Of a stretch of DNA of 64,000 nucleotides, positions 43,581 to 53,591 are shown in pieces. The stretch covers positions 1 through 64,000 of the forward strand of contig JBEKHT010000005.1 in assembly GCA_050012135.1 (NCBI GenBank), in the 5' to 3' direction. This DNA comes from JBEKHT01 sp050012135 (GTDB lineage: Bacteria; Chloroflexota; Anaerolineae; Anaerolineales; RBG-16-64-43). Position numbers and translations under genes: made by a program. The notes beneath the pieces were generated by a model that saw only the letters and a list, made by a program, of their open reading frames with translations, made no database searches and had not been told where the DNA came from. The number at the start of each line of letters is the position of its first letter. The stretch's first letter is position 1.

Positions 43581-46148
43581 CTACGAGACTCCGGAGGATG
43601 CAGATGACCCGACCTCGAAGATGCTTACTTGGTCCGTGTGATACACCATGCGCAGGTGGGCCCGGAATTTCGCCAGCCCACCACTCCCGTACGACTCGAC
43701 CTCCAGGGGGCCATAGTAGATGTACTGGATTTGATACCGCTGAATAACGTTAAGCGCCGTAGTCCAGTCCTCGGAGCGGTAGAGTTGTGCAATGTCGCCT
43801 TCGCGGGAGCCGACCTCATTATAACCACCCCTCCACTGCCCCTCATGGCCGGGCCAGCCCAGAACGGTGGGAATGCCCGTGTAGGTCGAGATTCGCGCGA
43901 AGTCGCTGTACTCTCCGCCCACCGCTTCGGCAATCGGGCCCCCGCTCAGATTGGAATTGATCCAAGCGATGGCCTGGGCGTCGGCTGGATCGTCCGCTTC
44001 CAAGTGGGCCGAGGCATCGAGGGTCGCTGAAAGGCCCAGACCAAAACCGGAGGTCTTGGTCCAAACAGAAAGGGGAGTGTAGACGAACCCCAGCAGAAGC
44101 CCAGCGGCGGCCAGATAGGAACCTAGCCGAGCCCAGGGGAGGCTTCCGATCTTTCTCCTGAAGGCGGACTCCCGCCGCGTTCGATCTCGCCCCCAACGCC
44201 AGAGGATCACGAGGCCAAAGGCTGCGGCGACGCTCCAGAAGGCCCATGTCTGGAAATAGAACTTGAAGATGGTGTTCATTCGCGTCCCGAACTGATCCCG
44301 CAGGTACACAAACTCGGGTACGAGAACCAAGACCGCCCCCACCGTCACCAGCAAGAGCAGGAAAACCTCCTCTGGACCAAACGCCCCGGGCGCGAGGGAA
44401 GGGCCTTCCTCAGTCGGATCAGGCGCCGTAGAGAAAGCCCCAAGGGCTCCCCGCTCGCGATCTTTCTGCAGGAGCGCTGCGATCGCCAGCGCCAGCAGAG
44501 CCGTGAGAGCGAGCAGCGTTCCTGGCATGAGGAGGCGCCGCTCCAGAAGTGCGGCTAGCGCCTGCCGGACGCCCATCGGCTGGATGAGATCGCTGGCCAG
44601 GACGGCCGCGTAAGGATTTTGCAGCAGCAGCGCCCCCAGGAATAGCGAAAAGGCAAACAGGGCGAAGGTGAAGCCGAAGGCCAGCAAAGAACCCCGCCCC
44701 CAGTTCAGCTGCCGCCTGCGAGACCACCCCAGGGCGCCAAGCCACAGAACCACCGGGACCAGCAGCGGCCCGAACATCAGCGCGAACTGCTGACCCTTGG
44801 TGACAAAGATCAGGTTGGGGAGGACTCCCCCGGCCTGGGACGAGAAGCTGAGATAAAAGGGGAGGTACAAGAGAACACCGAGTGCCAGCACCCCTCCCCA
44901 CCGCCAGGCCAGCCTCCCTAGCCCGGCACCTCCGCGCCTTCTCCAGGCAAGCCAGGTCGCGGCGGCACAGATGACCAGGTAGACTGGAAAGTCCCAGGTG
45001 TTCAGGAAGGCGAGACCGCCAAGAACCAGCGAGGCGAATCCCACCAAGGGAAGCGGGAACTGGGCGGCAAGGCCAAGCCCACCCCCCTGCTCACCTGGCT
45101 TGGGCCAAATCCGCAAGAGAAGCTCCAGCCCCAACCCCAGGACGGCCAGCCCGACCGGAAGGGCCAGCACATGCGGGTGAAGATCGCCGAGCATGAAGGA
45201 AAACGACGGGAACTCATCAATGGGCTGGAGACTGATGCTCCTTCCGAGCAAATCTCGATCCTGGACGACTCGCGAGGCACGCCACCACCACCAGAAACGA
45301 TACTGGGTTGGGTCCAATGTGGTCGGGCCGTTCGGAGCAGAGGAAAGGTCAAGGATATCGAGCCATTGCCAAAACCTGCCGCTTTGGCCGCTCCACCCGA
45401 TTCGGAGGTTATACAGGACCTCCAGAAACCCCTCGAAGTTCCCAACCCAAAGCAACGTGAGGGGGGCTACGAGACCCGCCCAACGGAAGCGCGTTTCGCT
45501 CGCATCCCTTGCGCGCTCCTGCAGCTGCAAGAGATTGCTCAGGAGTCCATAGGCGGCCAGCGCGGTCAGCCCATACCAGGAGGAGACTCCCAGATTGAAG
45601 GCATACGCACCACTTACGGCGGCCATCTTTGCGAGCATGGCCACCATGACATACCCGAAATAGTAGTAGGAAATTGCGTAGCCCGAAAGCCACGGGTCCC
45701 GGGGTGGAAAGGTCGGCGAGCGCAAGATCGAGTTGAGGAATGCCAGCTCCATCGGTTTTTCGGTCTCGATGGCGCCAGGATTGTTTGCTCGCACCCAGGC
45801 CCAGACGGCAAAGGCGAAGAGGAAGATCGCCTCTTGGGCAAGGGCCATCCGCCGGTGCCGGCCCAGCCAAGCCCAAGGACGGAGGCCCGCCCGGACGCAG
45901 GCGGCCATCCCGACCGCGAACACCGCGATCGCCGCCGTGCAGGCCGAACCGGCGTTGTTGCCCCAGAAACCGAATGAGGCTCCGAGCCAGAACAGGTAGC
46001 CTACTAGCAGAAGCCCGAAGGGCCGGACCAAAGTCAGGCCGCGGTCCGGCAGCTTTCGGAAGAGGTAAAAGATCAGGGGCCAGGCGGCCGCACCCAAGAG
46101 CAGAAGGGCCGCCCACCACTTCAAGAAATCGAGCAGATCGACACTCAT
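43581..46148 (-). CDS. DUF2298 ('YYY') membrane protein
   Basis: The 855-residue protein has about 18 hydrophobic helices. The family motif EKPMELAFLN, then FPPRDPWLSGYAISYYYFG, appears near residues 115-150. LGDLHPHVLALP and a C-terminal outer domain with YTGIPTVLGWPGHEGQWRG follow. This arrangement suggests a GT-C-like fold acting at the outer face, though the reaction is unproven. The same motifs recur in the next gene upstream. The family is known mainly from Chloroflexota and Archaea. Confidence 0.9.
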   Translation of the reverse strand: MSVDLLDFLKWWAALLLLGAAAWPLIFYLFRKLPDRGLTLVRPFGLLLVGYLFWLGASFGFWGNNAGSACTAAIAVFAVGMAACVRAGLRPWAWLGRHRRMALAQEAIFLFAFAVWAWVRANNPGAIETEKPMELAFLNSILRSPTFPPRDPWLSGYAISYYYFGYVMVAMLAKMAAVSGAYAFNLGVSSWYGLTALAAYGLLSNLLQLQERARDASETRFRWAGLVAPLTLLWVGNFEGFLEVLYNLRIGWSGQSGRFWQWLDILDLSSAPNGPTTLDPTQYRFWWWWRASRVVQDRDLLGRSISLQPIDEFPSFSFMLGDLHPHVLALPVGLAVLGLGLELLLRIWPKPGEQGGGLGLAAQFPLPLVGFASLVLGGLAFLNTWDFPVYLVICAAATWLAWRRRGGAGLGRLAWRWGGVLALGVLLYLPFYLSFSSQAGGVLPNLIFVTKGQQFALMFGPLLVPVVLWLGALGWSRRRQLNWGRGSLLAFGFTFALFAFSLFLGALLLQNPYAAVLASDLIQPMGVRQALAALLERRLLMPGTLLALTALLALAIAALLQKDRERGALGAFSTAPDPTEEGPSLAPGAFGPEEVFLLLLVTVGAVLVLVPEFVYLRDQFGTRMNTIFKFYFQTWAFWSVAAAFGLVILWRWGRDRTRRESAFRRKIGSLPWARLGSYLAAAGLLLGFVYTPLSVWTKTSGFGLGLSATLDASAHLEADDPADAQAIAWINSNLSGGPIAEAVGGEYSDFARISTYTGIPTVLGWPGHEGQWRGGYNEVGSREGDIAQLYRSEDWTTALNVIQRYQIQYIYYGPLEVESYGSGGLAKFRAHLRMVYHTDQVSIFEVGSSASSGVS

Positions 46149-46205
46149 TTAGGTCGTGGAATAGGACCGCGAGAACACAAGGACCTGGGAGGAGGACAAC
46201 TCGGT

Positions 46206-49200
46206 CTACATCCGCGCCGATAACGGGCTCAAAACCTTGTAGATGATGGTGTGCCCGGCCGAATACACACTCTGCAGCAATCCCTCGGCCTGCATCTGAG
46301 AGAACTTGGCCAGTCCGGCAGGAGGATAGTAGGCCTGCTCCAGTTCTCCGACCACGATATAGCTGACCTGGTACTGGCTGAGGAATTGACGCGTCCAGGC
46401 CTCGTCGGTGGTGCTGTAGAACTCGCCAACCTCCCGCACTCGCTCCTCCACCTCCTCGGGCGAGACCACTCCACGCTGCTGACGCTGATGCCAGTTCCAG
46501 CCAACGACCCCCGGCAGGCCCGTGTAGATGGTGAAGCGCGATCCCCAGTGATATTCGACCGTATTGGCCTCGACGATGACCGGCGATCCGGAGACGTTCT
46601 CCTGCATCCACTGAATGGCCCGAGAGTCATCGCTCAGGTCCATGGTCTGCCCCTGATCGGCATACTGGGCATAGGCCATGTAGGTCATTCCATCCAGGGT
46701 GTGCGGGGCATTGGGGGCCATGCGGTCCTCCACTTTGGAGAGGCCGGCCTGGTAAGTGTAAAAAGCGGCTCCCAGGACCAGCAGGGTCAGGCCACCGGTC
46801 CAAAGCGAAACCAAGCGAGGGCTCCACTGATGGCGAGTCGCCACCATCCAGGCCAGGGCGGGTCCGGCCGCGACAGCAAATAGAATCCAGACCTGCAGGT
46901 AGAACTTGAAGACGGTGTTCATGCGGCTGATGTCGCCCGAGAGAACCACAAATTCGACCAACACCGTCAGCGTCAGGGCAAGGGCCATCATCACGAGCAG
47001 GATGCGCTTTGGTTCTGATAGGTTCTCCTGAAGCGCCAACAATCCGGCCCAAAGAATGAGCGGGAGGGCGAAGGCCACCGCCTCATACTTCATTATCCAG
47101 AGCAGCACGACTGCGACCAGAAGGGCGACCAGCGCCACGACGGCATATCCAATCAGACCATTCTCTATCCAGCGCCCAACGGCCGCCAGGGGCGTGCTGG
47201 CCAGCCAGTCCTTCGTCAGGAGAAGGAGAAAACTCACCAGGACAAACAGGAAGACCCCATGGATGATCAGGTAGGAATCCAGAGGCGTCTTCGAGCCCGT
47301 CCAGAAATCGAAAGAGGTGTAACCCTGAAGGTACCATTGGGAGTAGGGCTGATAGAGAAGAAAGGACAGCCCGATCAGGGCCGCGATTTCGCCCGCTCCC
47401 AGCGCCAGGGCTCCCCAGGCCCTCCCGGTGGAGTGGCTGGGCGGGCGCGCTCTCCAGTTCGCATACCCAAGCGCCAGAACCCCGAGCCCCGCGTAGGTCG
47501 GGAAGTCCCAGGTGTTGGTGGGGCGCAGGGCTCCGATCACCAAAGATCCCAGGATCAAGGCCGGCACAATCTCAGACCATCGATGGGTCTGTTGGGGTCG
47601 AAGGACCAGGGAGACCGAGAAACCGATGGCCAGCACCGTGAGCGGCATCGCGATCATGTGGGCGTGCGGGTCACCGTAAAGGAACGTAAAAAAGGGGAAC
47701 TCCGTGATGGGCTGGGTCTCCGTGGGGACCCCGCCTGGGCCGTTTGGAACCGAAATGGCGCGCGAGGCAATCCAATACCAATCCCCGGTGCCATAGGGAA
47801 GGGTCGCCTGCTGGGTGAACACCCGCCAGGCTCCCGTCAGCGCCTTGAGGACGCTGCCCAGGCCGAACAGGAGGTCGTTTGGGACACCGAGCCCGCTGGC
47901 CCCAATCCATCCTTGCCAGACCATGCGGACCTCCCCCAGGTTTCCGATCAGCACCAATCCGACGGCCGTCGCCGCCCCGGCCAGAAGGGGAGAGACGGAC
48001 ACTTGGCCGCTCTCTCGCAAGCGGGTGGCAAGGCTCCAGGCAATGCCAAAGCCGGCCAGCCCCAGCATCGCAAACAGCGAAGGCAGGCTGAGGTTGTAGG
48101 CGAAGGAAGGCAAGATGGCCAGGAGTTTGGTTGGGATGGCAAGGAGGACGAATCCAAAGTAGTAGTAATTGATGTACCCCCCAGCAAACCAGGGATCATA
48201 GGGCGGGAAGGAAGTGCTCTTAATGACGGCGTTGAAATACGAAAAGTCCATCGGCTTTTCCCCCCCAAACGAGGGGTGCCAGAGATCGGAGTTTCCATAG
48301 CGGAGCAACAAGTCAAAAAGGAAGAGCGCCACGAATACAACCTCCATCGTGGCCCAGGTCCGCCAATGAACGCGCAGCTTTTCCTTCCACTCCCGGCGGC
48401 CGATGAGAATCAGCGCTAAGCCGACAGCGATCAGGCCGATCCACAAGGCCAGCAGCGTGATTCTCACGAAAGGCACCTTGTAGCTTCCCAAGATCCAGGC
48501 GAGCCAGGCGACCAGAAGCCAACCAGCCACCCTGGCGAGCGAGTATCCCAAATCGGGTAGCCCTCTCAGGGCCAGCGAGACCAGAGGAAAGGCGGCCCAG
48601 CCGGTCAAGAGCACCCAAAGGAACCAGAGGGCCACCCCCACGATTTCGATCGAGTTTTGAGCCGCGAGTCTCGAGAACATGGAGGACCATGTTCCTCCGG
48701 CTCGCTGCTCAGCCAATCGATCCGGCGGCAACATCAGCGTGTTTGGGGCCGGGACCGGATGGCGCGGATCGGCCGGAACGACGTTCTGGAGGTCCACCGC
48801 GTCCAGGACGGCCTTCACCTTGTCGAGGTCAAAGGTGGGACTTTTCTTGAAGATCCACACGGGGGCATGGTCGTACACACTGAAGGCTTCCTCAGCCGCG
48901 AAGAGGTTGTTGTTGTAGACGGGCAGTGTGGGTTTCTGATTCCATCCCACCGTTCCAGCGACATCCGACAACACCAGTGGCCCGATTTGAATGGGCTGCT
49001 GGAACTGAGCCACTAGATCGAACCCGAGACGCCCGTCAAGAAGGGCTTGGTAATACGCGACCGTGAGGGGGTAGGAACGCGGCAACCGGGTTGGAGTCCA
49101 GATCCCCCTTTGGCTGGGCAGGAAGATGTAATCCGAGGCGGCCAGATTCTGAATGAACATCTGACGCTTGTTCTGGTCATCCGGCCAACGCACCTCCATC

Positions 49201-51185
49201 GTAATGCCTTGGTACAGTCCGCCGAAGGCATCCCGTCCTTCGATCCGCAGCGGGAGCCCCTCGTCCCAACTCTCGTTGGCAACCATGGCCCCCGAAACAT
49301 TGATCGGGGCTCCCTGTGGGGCAGTCACCAGAAGATAGTAGACGCGGGTGGCTGTGAGAGCCGCGGCGTTCATGGGAGCGCTCAGCGACTGTCCGCGCGG
49401 GTCCGAGCCAACGGCGGGAACGAGGAGGGTTGCGCCGGCTAAAGGCTGCGAACCATCCGGGGTACCTGAAAGGACGACGTTCAGTTGCCCCGAACCGTCG
49501 CCCTCGCTGGAACTTCGGGCGTGCCCAATCGCGACTCCGGTCACCTGCCCATCCACGTGCGCCTCGAAGGGGATCACCAGGGGGGCATCCGCCGCGATCT
49601 GTGACCCATACGGAACCGATATCTGCTCGTTGTACAGGCCGGTAGAGGTTTGGACTTCCAGGGTGAAAGGCCCTGGAATATTCTGGTAGATCCAGCGGGA
49701 AGCCTGGATCCTCGTGTTTTCATGCCGGTAGATTCCCGTGAACCCCCAGGCGTAGAGCAGGGTCCCGCCTAGGACCACGACAAAGAGGCCCGCCACTCCT
49801 GCTTGCCCGGCCCAGCCGAATGCGCTTCTTGCCTTGCGGTCTTCAACTTGGGCGCCCACCCGATTCCACAGCTCGACGAGAGCCCAGGCCGCCAGGAGTG
49901 CCATAAAGGGATAGATCGGGAGAAAGTAGCGGATCGACTTGACGAATCGGGTCCCCATGAAAAGGAAATACCCACCTGCCCAGGTTATCGGCAGAAGGTG
50001 CGACTCCCACTGTCCCTTCCACAAGCGCCAGAGGGCCCAAAGGAACCCCGCCCAAGCCATCAGCCCGAGCGGGAGACCAAGACCCCACAGAATTATGTTC
50101 ACCAGCGGGAAAATGAGAATCGGACGATTTGTCCATTGCTCGCCGGGGGGACCACCGCCTATACCGTTCGACTGCTCGCGCGCCACCTGCATGCTCGCCA
50201 CCCACTCGGGGTTCAGGTGGAGGGTCAGAAAAGTGGTGTCTCCTTGAAGAGCCCGGAAGGACATCGGCTGCGTGACCCGGAAGGTGAGAACCGAGACGAC
50301 CCCTGCGAGGAGGAGCCTGCCTGCCACCCCTGCCAGAACCCTTCCCGATCCAGGGCCCGAGTTCCTCAATCGTTTGTAGTGGGAGATGCCAGCCGCAACA
50401 ACAATCTCGGCGGCCAGAGGGAGCAGATTCACCCTCGAGGCCATGGTCATTCCAAAGGACACGCCAAACAGTGCGTACCAGACCCAGCTGGAAAGCTTGC
50501 GCGAATCCGACTCGCGTTCCTTCGACGCCTGCACCGCGGCAAACATCGCCGCCGTCGAGAAGAACAATGCGAAGTTGTCAACGGTCAGAAAATGCGAATA
50601 CTGGATCTCGAGTACGGCCAGGGCGCCCAGGGCGGAGGCGAGCAGTCCTGTCCGCCGGCCATACAAGCGCCGGCCGATCAAGAACAGAAGCAACAGCGTG
50701 AGGACGTCACAAAAAGATGAAAGCCGGCGGCCCAAGAGGCGCAGATCGTCATAGCCAGTATTGCTGGTCTGTTCGGCAAACCAGCGGAGGATGGTGATCG
50801 GCCACTGACCCCAAACAAAGCCGTTGTTCGCGCCGGAGGTAGTGGGATTCCCGAGGACATCATATTTCTGATATGGGCTGATCGGCGACACCCGCGTGTT
50901 GAAGTAGTCCCCCAGCGATTTAGGAATGGACAATTGCGTGAGATTGCTGGTCAAGCCGTACTCATCGGGATTCAAGTCCGTGCTCTGATTCCAGTTGACC
51001 CAGCTGAAGCGCCAAGCGATCCCGATGCAAATCAGGGCCAGCAAGACCAGGTCGAAAAGGACTCCTCCGAGCCGCCGGCAACGCGAGCCCGCCGCGGGAC
51101 GGAGGGCGGCAGCCTCCTGAGGAGGGATTGGGTCGCGGGGATCGAGGTTAGCTTGCGCCTTCACTTCGAGCTCAGGTTTGCTCAT
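46206..51185 (-). CDS. Giant GT-C glycosyltransferase / DUF2298 fusion
   Basis: This 1659-residue protein joins two membrane modules. Residues 40-470 form a GT39-type transferase with an acidic DE in STDLNPDEYG. Residues 490-830 are mostly soluble and beta-rich. Residues 870-1655 are a complete DUF2298 unit with GEKPMDFSYFN, FPPYDPWFAGGYINYYYFG, YGDPHAHMIAMP and the outer-domain motif YTGLPGVVGWNWHQRQQRG. The fusion supports a functional link between the two families. With about 30 helices it is the largest protein here. Its donor, product and cell-surface target are unknown. Confidence 0.88.
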   Translation of the reverse strand: MSKPELEVKAQANLDPRDPIPPQEAAALRPAAGSRCRRLGGVLFDLVLLALICIGIAWRFSWVNWNQSTDLNPDEYGLTSNLTQLSIPKSLGDYFNTRVSPISPYQKYDVLGNPTTSGANNGFVWGQWPITILRWFAEQTSNTGYDDLRLLGRRLSSFCDVLTLLLLFLIGRRLYGRRTGLLASALGALAVLEIQYSHFLTVDNFALFFSTAAMFAAVQASKERESDSRKLSSWVWYALFGVSFGMTMASRVNLLPLAAEIVVAAGISHYKRLRNSGPGSGRVLAGVAGRLLLAGVVSVLTFRVTQPMSFRALQGDTTFLTLHLNPEWVASMQVAREQSNGIGGGPPGEQWTNRPILIFPLVNIILWGLGLPLGLMAWAGFLWALWRLWKGQWESHLLPITWAGGYFLFMGTRFVKSIRYFLPIYPFMALLAAWALVELWNRVGAQVEDRKARSAFGWAGQAGVAGLFVVVLGGTLLYAWGFTGIYRHENTRIQASRWIYQNIPGPFTLEVQTSTGLYNEQISVPYGSQIAADAPLVIPFEAHVDGQVTGVAIGHARSSSEGDGSGQLNVVLSGTPDGSQPLAGATLLVPAVGSDPRGQSLSAPMNAAALTATRVYYLLVTAPQGAPINVSGAMVANESWDEGLPLRIEGRDAFGGLYQGITMEVRWPDDQNKRQMFIQNLAASDYIFLPSQRGIWTPTRLPRSYPLTVAYYQALLDGRLGFDLVAQFQQPIQIGPLVLSDVAGTVGWNQKPTLPVYNNNLFAAEEAFSVYDHAPVWIFKKSPTFDLDKVKAVLDAVDLQNVVPADPRHPVPAPNTLMLPPDRLAEQRAGGTWSSMFSRLAAQNSIEIVGVALWFLWVLLTGWAAFPLVSLALRGLPDLGYSLARVAGWLLVAWLAWILGSYKVPFVRITLLALWIGLIAVGLALILIGRREWKEKLRVHWRTWATMEVVFVALFLFDLLLRYGNSDLWHPSFGGEKPMDFSYFNAVIKSTSFPPYDPWFAGGYINYYYFGFVLLAIPTKLLAILPSFAYNLSLPSLFAMLGLAGFGIAWSLATRLRESGQVSVSPLLAGAATAVGLVLIGNLGEVRMVWQGWIGASGLGVPNDLLFGLGSVLKALTGAWRVFTQQATLPYGTGDWYWIASRAISVPNGPGGVPTETQPITEFPFFTFLYGDPHAHMIAMPLTVLAIGFSVSLVLRPQQTHRWSEIVPALILGSLVIGALRPTNTWDFPTYAGLGVLALGYANWRARPPSHSTGRAWGALALGAGEIAALIGLSFLLYQPYSQWYLQGYTSFDFWTGSKTPLDSYLIIHGVFLFVLVSFLLLLTKDWLASTPLAAVGRWIENGLIGYAVVALVALLVAVVLLWIMKYEAVAFALPLILWAGLLALQENLSEPKRILLVMMALALTLTVLVEFVVLSGDISRMNTVFKFYLQVWILFAVAAGPALAWMVATRHQWSPRLVSLWTGGLTLLVLGAAFYTYQAGLSKVEDRMAPNAPHTLDGMTYMAYAQYADQGQTMDLSDDSRAIQWMQENVSGSPVIVEANTVEYHWGSRFTIYTGLPGVVGWNWHQRQQRGVVSPEEVEERVREVGEFYSTTDEAWTRQFLSQYQVSYIVVGELEQAYYPPAGLAKFSQMQAEGLLQSVYSAGHTIIYKVLSPLSARM

Positions 51186-51257
51186 CTTGTCGACACCTGC
51201 CTACCCCGGCTTGCCCAAGACGACGCGCTCTGGTCTGGACGAGGCCGACCTTGCAGG

Positions 51258-53591
51258 CTACCCTCCCGATTGAGTTGGGCTCCCGGGAATGAAGTAAAGG
51301 AAGAAATCATGGCCGGCGACCTGGGAGGTGAACCTTTGCAGCCGCCCGGGTGGGAATCTGGCGGCCAGGACATTCAGCGTATCGTGATCATCCTTGTTGA
51401 AGATCACCAGCAGTGGCTCCCCCCCAGGAGTAAGTGTTTCCAGAGAATCCCGGGGAAGCGCGTAGTCCCGGGTGGGATCGCCCGCATACATTCCCACTAG
51501 GCGAGTGTCCACCCAATAGGGGTAGGGAACGACATAAGCGTCTGGGTAGCTACCCACCGAATGGGCAAAAGCGCTCACCAGCGCGCCGATCTCCGAGGCG
51601 TTTTGAGCGGCCAGCCGATACTGCCCCGGATACTGATCAAAGGTAAGGAAGTAGTTCTGGGCTATTGATCCCACCAGCAGCAGCCCGGCGCAGGGCAACA
51701 CGAGGAAGCGATAAGTTCGTTTGGACAAATGGGCTTGCAGGGTGTCCAGGAGCATCACCGCTCCGATGGCGGCAACCACGAACACGATCGGAAAGGCTCC
51801 GGAGGTGCGGTTCATGGCCGGATTCTCGAGCGGGAAGGCAATTGCGAGTGAAGACGGGAGCATCAACAGGGGAATGGCCACCAGCACGAACAGATCCAGC
51901 CAGTTCCGCTGGCGCAGGTACCTTGCCAACAGGAAGAAGGCTCCCAGGATGAACAGCACGGCGCTTACTACATCGAGGGCCGGCCGGCCGGGGATGCCCA
52001 AGAACCAGGCCGTGCCTCCACTCCAATTGAACATGAGCAGCGCATTGACCTGGTTTTGAAGGAAGATGACGAGGGGGTTGCCGGGATACGCGGCCTCACT
52101 CTCACCGATGCGCGTCAAGGTGCGTTCCCAGAAGATGAACGGATTGCTCGTGGCGTAGTGCAAGAGCGGCAGGCCCAAGACGAACGCTGGAATGAAGGCG
52201 GCCAGCAGGCCTCGCCAGGTCCATCCCCGCAGGCCGCTTGACTGCCGATGGAGGCTGAAGACGAGGACGGCGGCCAGCATGACGAAGGGCAGGATGCGGA
52301 TCGGCGAGTACCCGTTGAGGCCAAGGCCCAGAGCGAGGCCCGCCCACAGGAAATCCTCTGCCCGCCGATGTCGCAGGGCGCGCATCAAGTAGTAGAGAGC
52401 CGGGGCTACGAAGAGCGGAAGAAAAGGAAAGCGCAGCCCGATCCGGCTGTTCACATTCGGCCAGTAGGCAATGCCGCTCAAGACCATGGCGACCAAGCCC
52501 ACTCTCCGATCCGCAATCTCCTTCCCGAGGAGATAGACGTAGGGGAGCGTCGCGAATCCGGCAGCCGCCGTGACGATCTTCAGAGTGAGGAAGGAGATTC
52601 CCGTGCCAAAGGCCGTGGCGACAAAAGCTGCCAGGTAGAACTCGATGAACTCGCGTCCGGTGTTGCGTGGAAAGTAGGTCGAGTACTTGCCCGCCAGAAC
52701 ATCCATGACATCCAGCAGCTTCTCGGCGTGGTCACTCGTCATCTCGGGAGCAACTAGATCAAGCCGGTAGAAGCGGAAGAATGCGACCAGGAGAAGTCCG
52801 GCCAAAACCAGGAGGGTCCATCCGGAGAGCTGGACTCCCTTTCCCGCGCTTTTCAGATGCGTCCACAGCTTCTGAACCCCCTCTTTGACCAAGCGCAGAA
52901 CACGCGGAGATCCCGATTCTGCCGGAGACAGGGCAACAATCCAGAAAAGAAGAGCAAGGATCCAGAGGGTCAGGTTCGTCGCGGTGAAAACGTCGCCCTC
53001 GAAGGAGAGAAAGGCGGCCATGCTTAGACCGACCCCCAACCAGGCGCACAGCACCGAGGCCAGCGAAAGGGCCCAGCGACCCGCAGGAACCGTTTCCTCT
53101 TTCAATTCAAGCAACCGCAGATCGCCAGCCCGCCAGGACCAAACCAGAAGCGAGATCGGAAGAATATAGAGAATGCCGGCCAGTCGGGTGCTGGCGGGGT
53201 ACCCGCTCGGCCGGAAATCCATGACGGCTTGGGCGGCGAGCGCCAGCAGAAGAACTCCGCAAGGTCGAAGAATCCGACCCCATGCCGCGGCGGGTTGAAC
53301 GGCCTGGACCCGGATCTCCGCTGCGCGGGAGGACTGCGGCACAAAAGCCGTCAGCGGGATCGGGGCAACCGGGATCGCCTCCGCTCGAGTTCGGAGCGCC
53401 CACACGACCAGGCCGGCGGCGACCAGCAGAAGCAGGTACCCTTCCGGAGAGAGAGGCCCGCGCAGGACCAGATAGGCCAGCCCGATCAGGGCGGCTACCG
53501 ACGCTAGGAATCCGCGGACGGCACGCTTCACCGCCGGTTGCTTAAGCTCCGCCCGAATCCAGTCCAGTAGGGAAGGTGTGCTCTCGCTCAT
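51258..53591 (-). CDS. GT39-family membrane glycosyltransferase
   Basis: The 777-residue protein has three N-terminal helices before the GT-C core. The core starts with FYRLDLVAPEMTSDHAEKLL, where the acidic residues are probably catalytic, then has FIEFYLAAFVATAFG and many further helices. A soluble tail of about 130 residues ends the protein. It begins at ATG 53591, overlapping the methyltransferase stop by ATGA. The open frame continues upstream into that gene but is not coding there. It should move sugar from a polyprenyl carrier to an outside acceptor. Confidence 0.85.
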   Translation of the reverse strand: MSESTPSLLDWIRAELKQPAVKRAVRGFLASVAALIGLAYLVLRGPLSPEGYLLLLVAAGLVVWALRTRAEAIPVAPIPLTAFVPQSSRAAEIRVQAVQPAAAWGRILRPCGVLLLALAAQAVMDFRPSGYPASTRLAGILYILPISLLVWSWRAGDLRLLELKEETVPAGRWALSLASVLCAWLGVGLSMAAFLSFEGDVFTATNLTLWILALLFWIVALSPAESGSPRVLRLVKEGVQKLWTHLKSAGKGVQLSGWTLLVLAGLLLVAFFRFYRLDLVAPEMTSDHAEKLLDVMDVLAGKYSTYFPRNTGREFIEFYLAAFVATAFGTGISFLTLKIVTAAAGFATLPYVYLLGKEIADRRVGLVAMVLSGIAYWPNVNSRIGLRFPFLPLFVAPALYYLMRALRHRRAEDFLWAGLALGLGLNGYSPIRILPFVMLAAVLVFSLHRQSSGLRGWTWRGLLAAFIPAFVLGLPLLHYATSNPFIFWERTLTRIGESEAAYPGNPLVIFLQNQVNALLMFNWSGGTAWFLGIPGRPALDVVSAVLFILGAFFLLARYLRQRNWLDLFVLVAIPLLMLPSSLAIAFPLENPAMNRTSGAFPIVFVVAAIGAVMLLDTLQAHLSKRTYRFLVLPCAGLLLVGSIAQNYFLTFDQYPGQYRLAAQNASEIGALVSAFAHSVGSYPDAYVVPYPYWVDTRLVGMYAGDPTRDYALPRDSLETLTPGGEPLLVIFNKDDHDTLNVLAARFPPGRLQRFTSQVAGHDFFLYFIPGSPTQSGG

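Noticed and set aside
47259..48419. Plus-strand open frame of 386 codons
   Set aside because: It lies within the giant fusion gene on the other strand and has low-complexity G/R/D-rich sequence.
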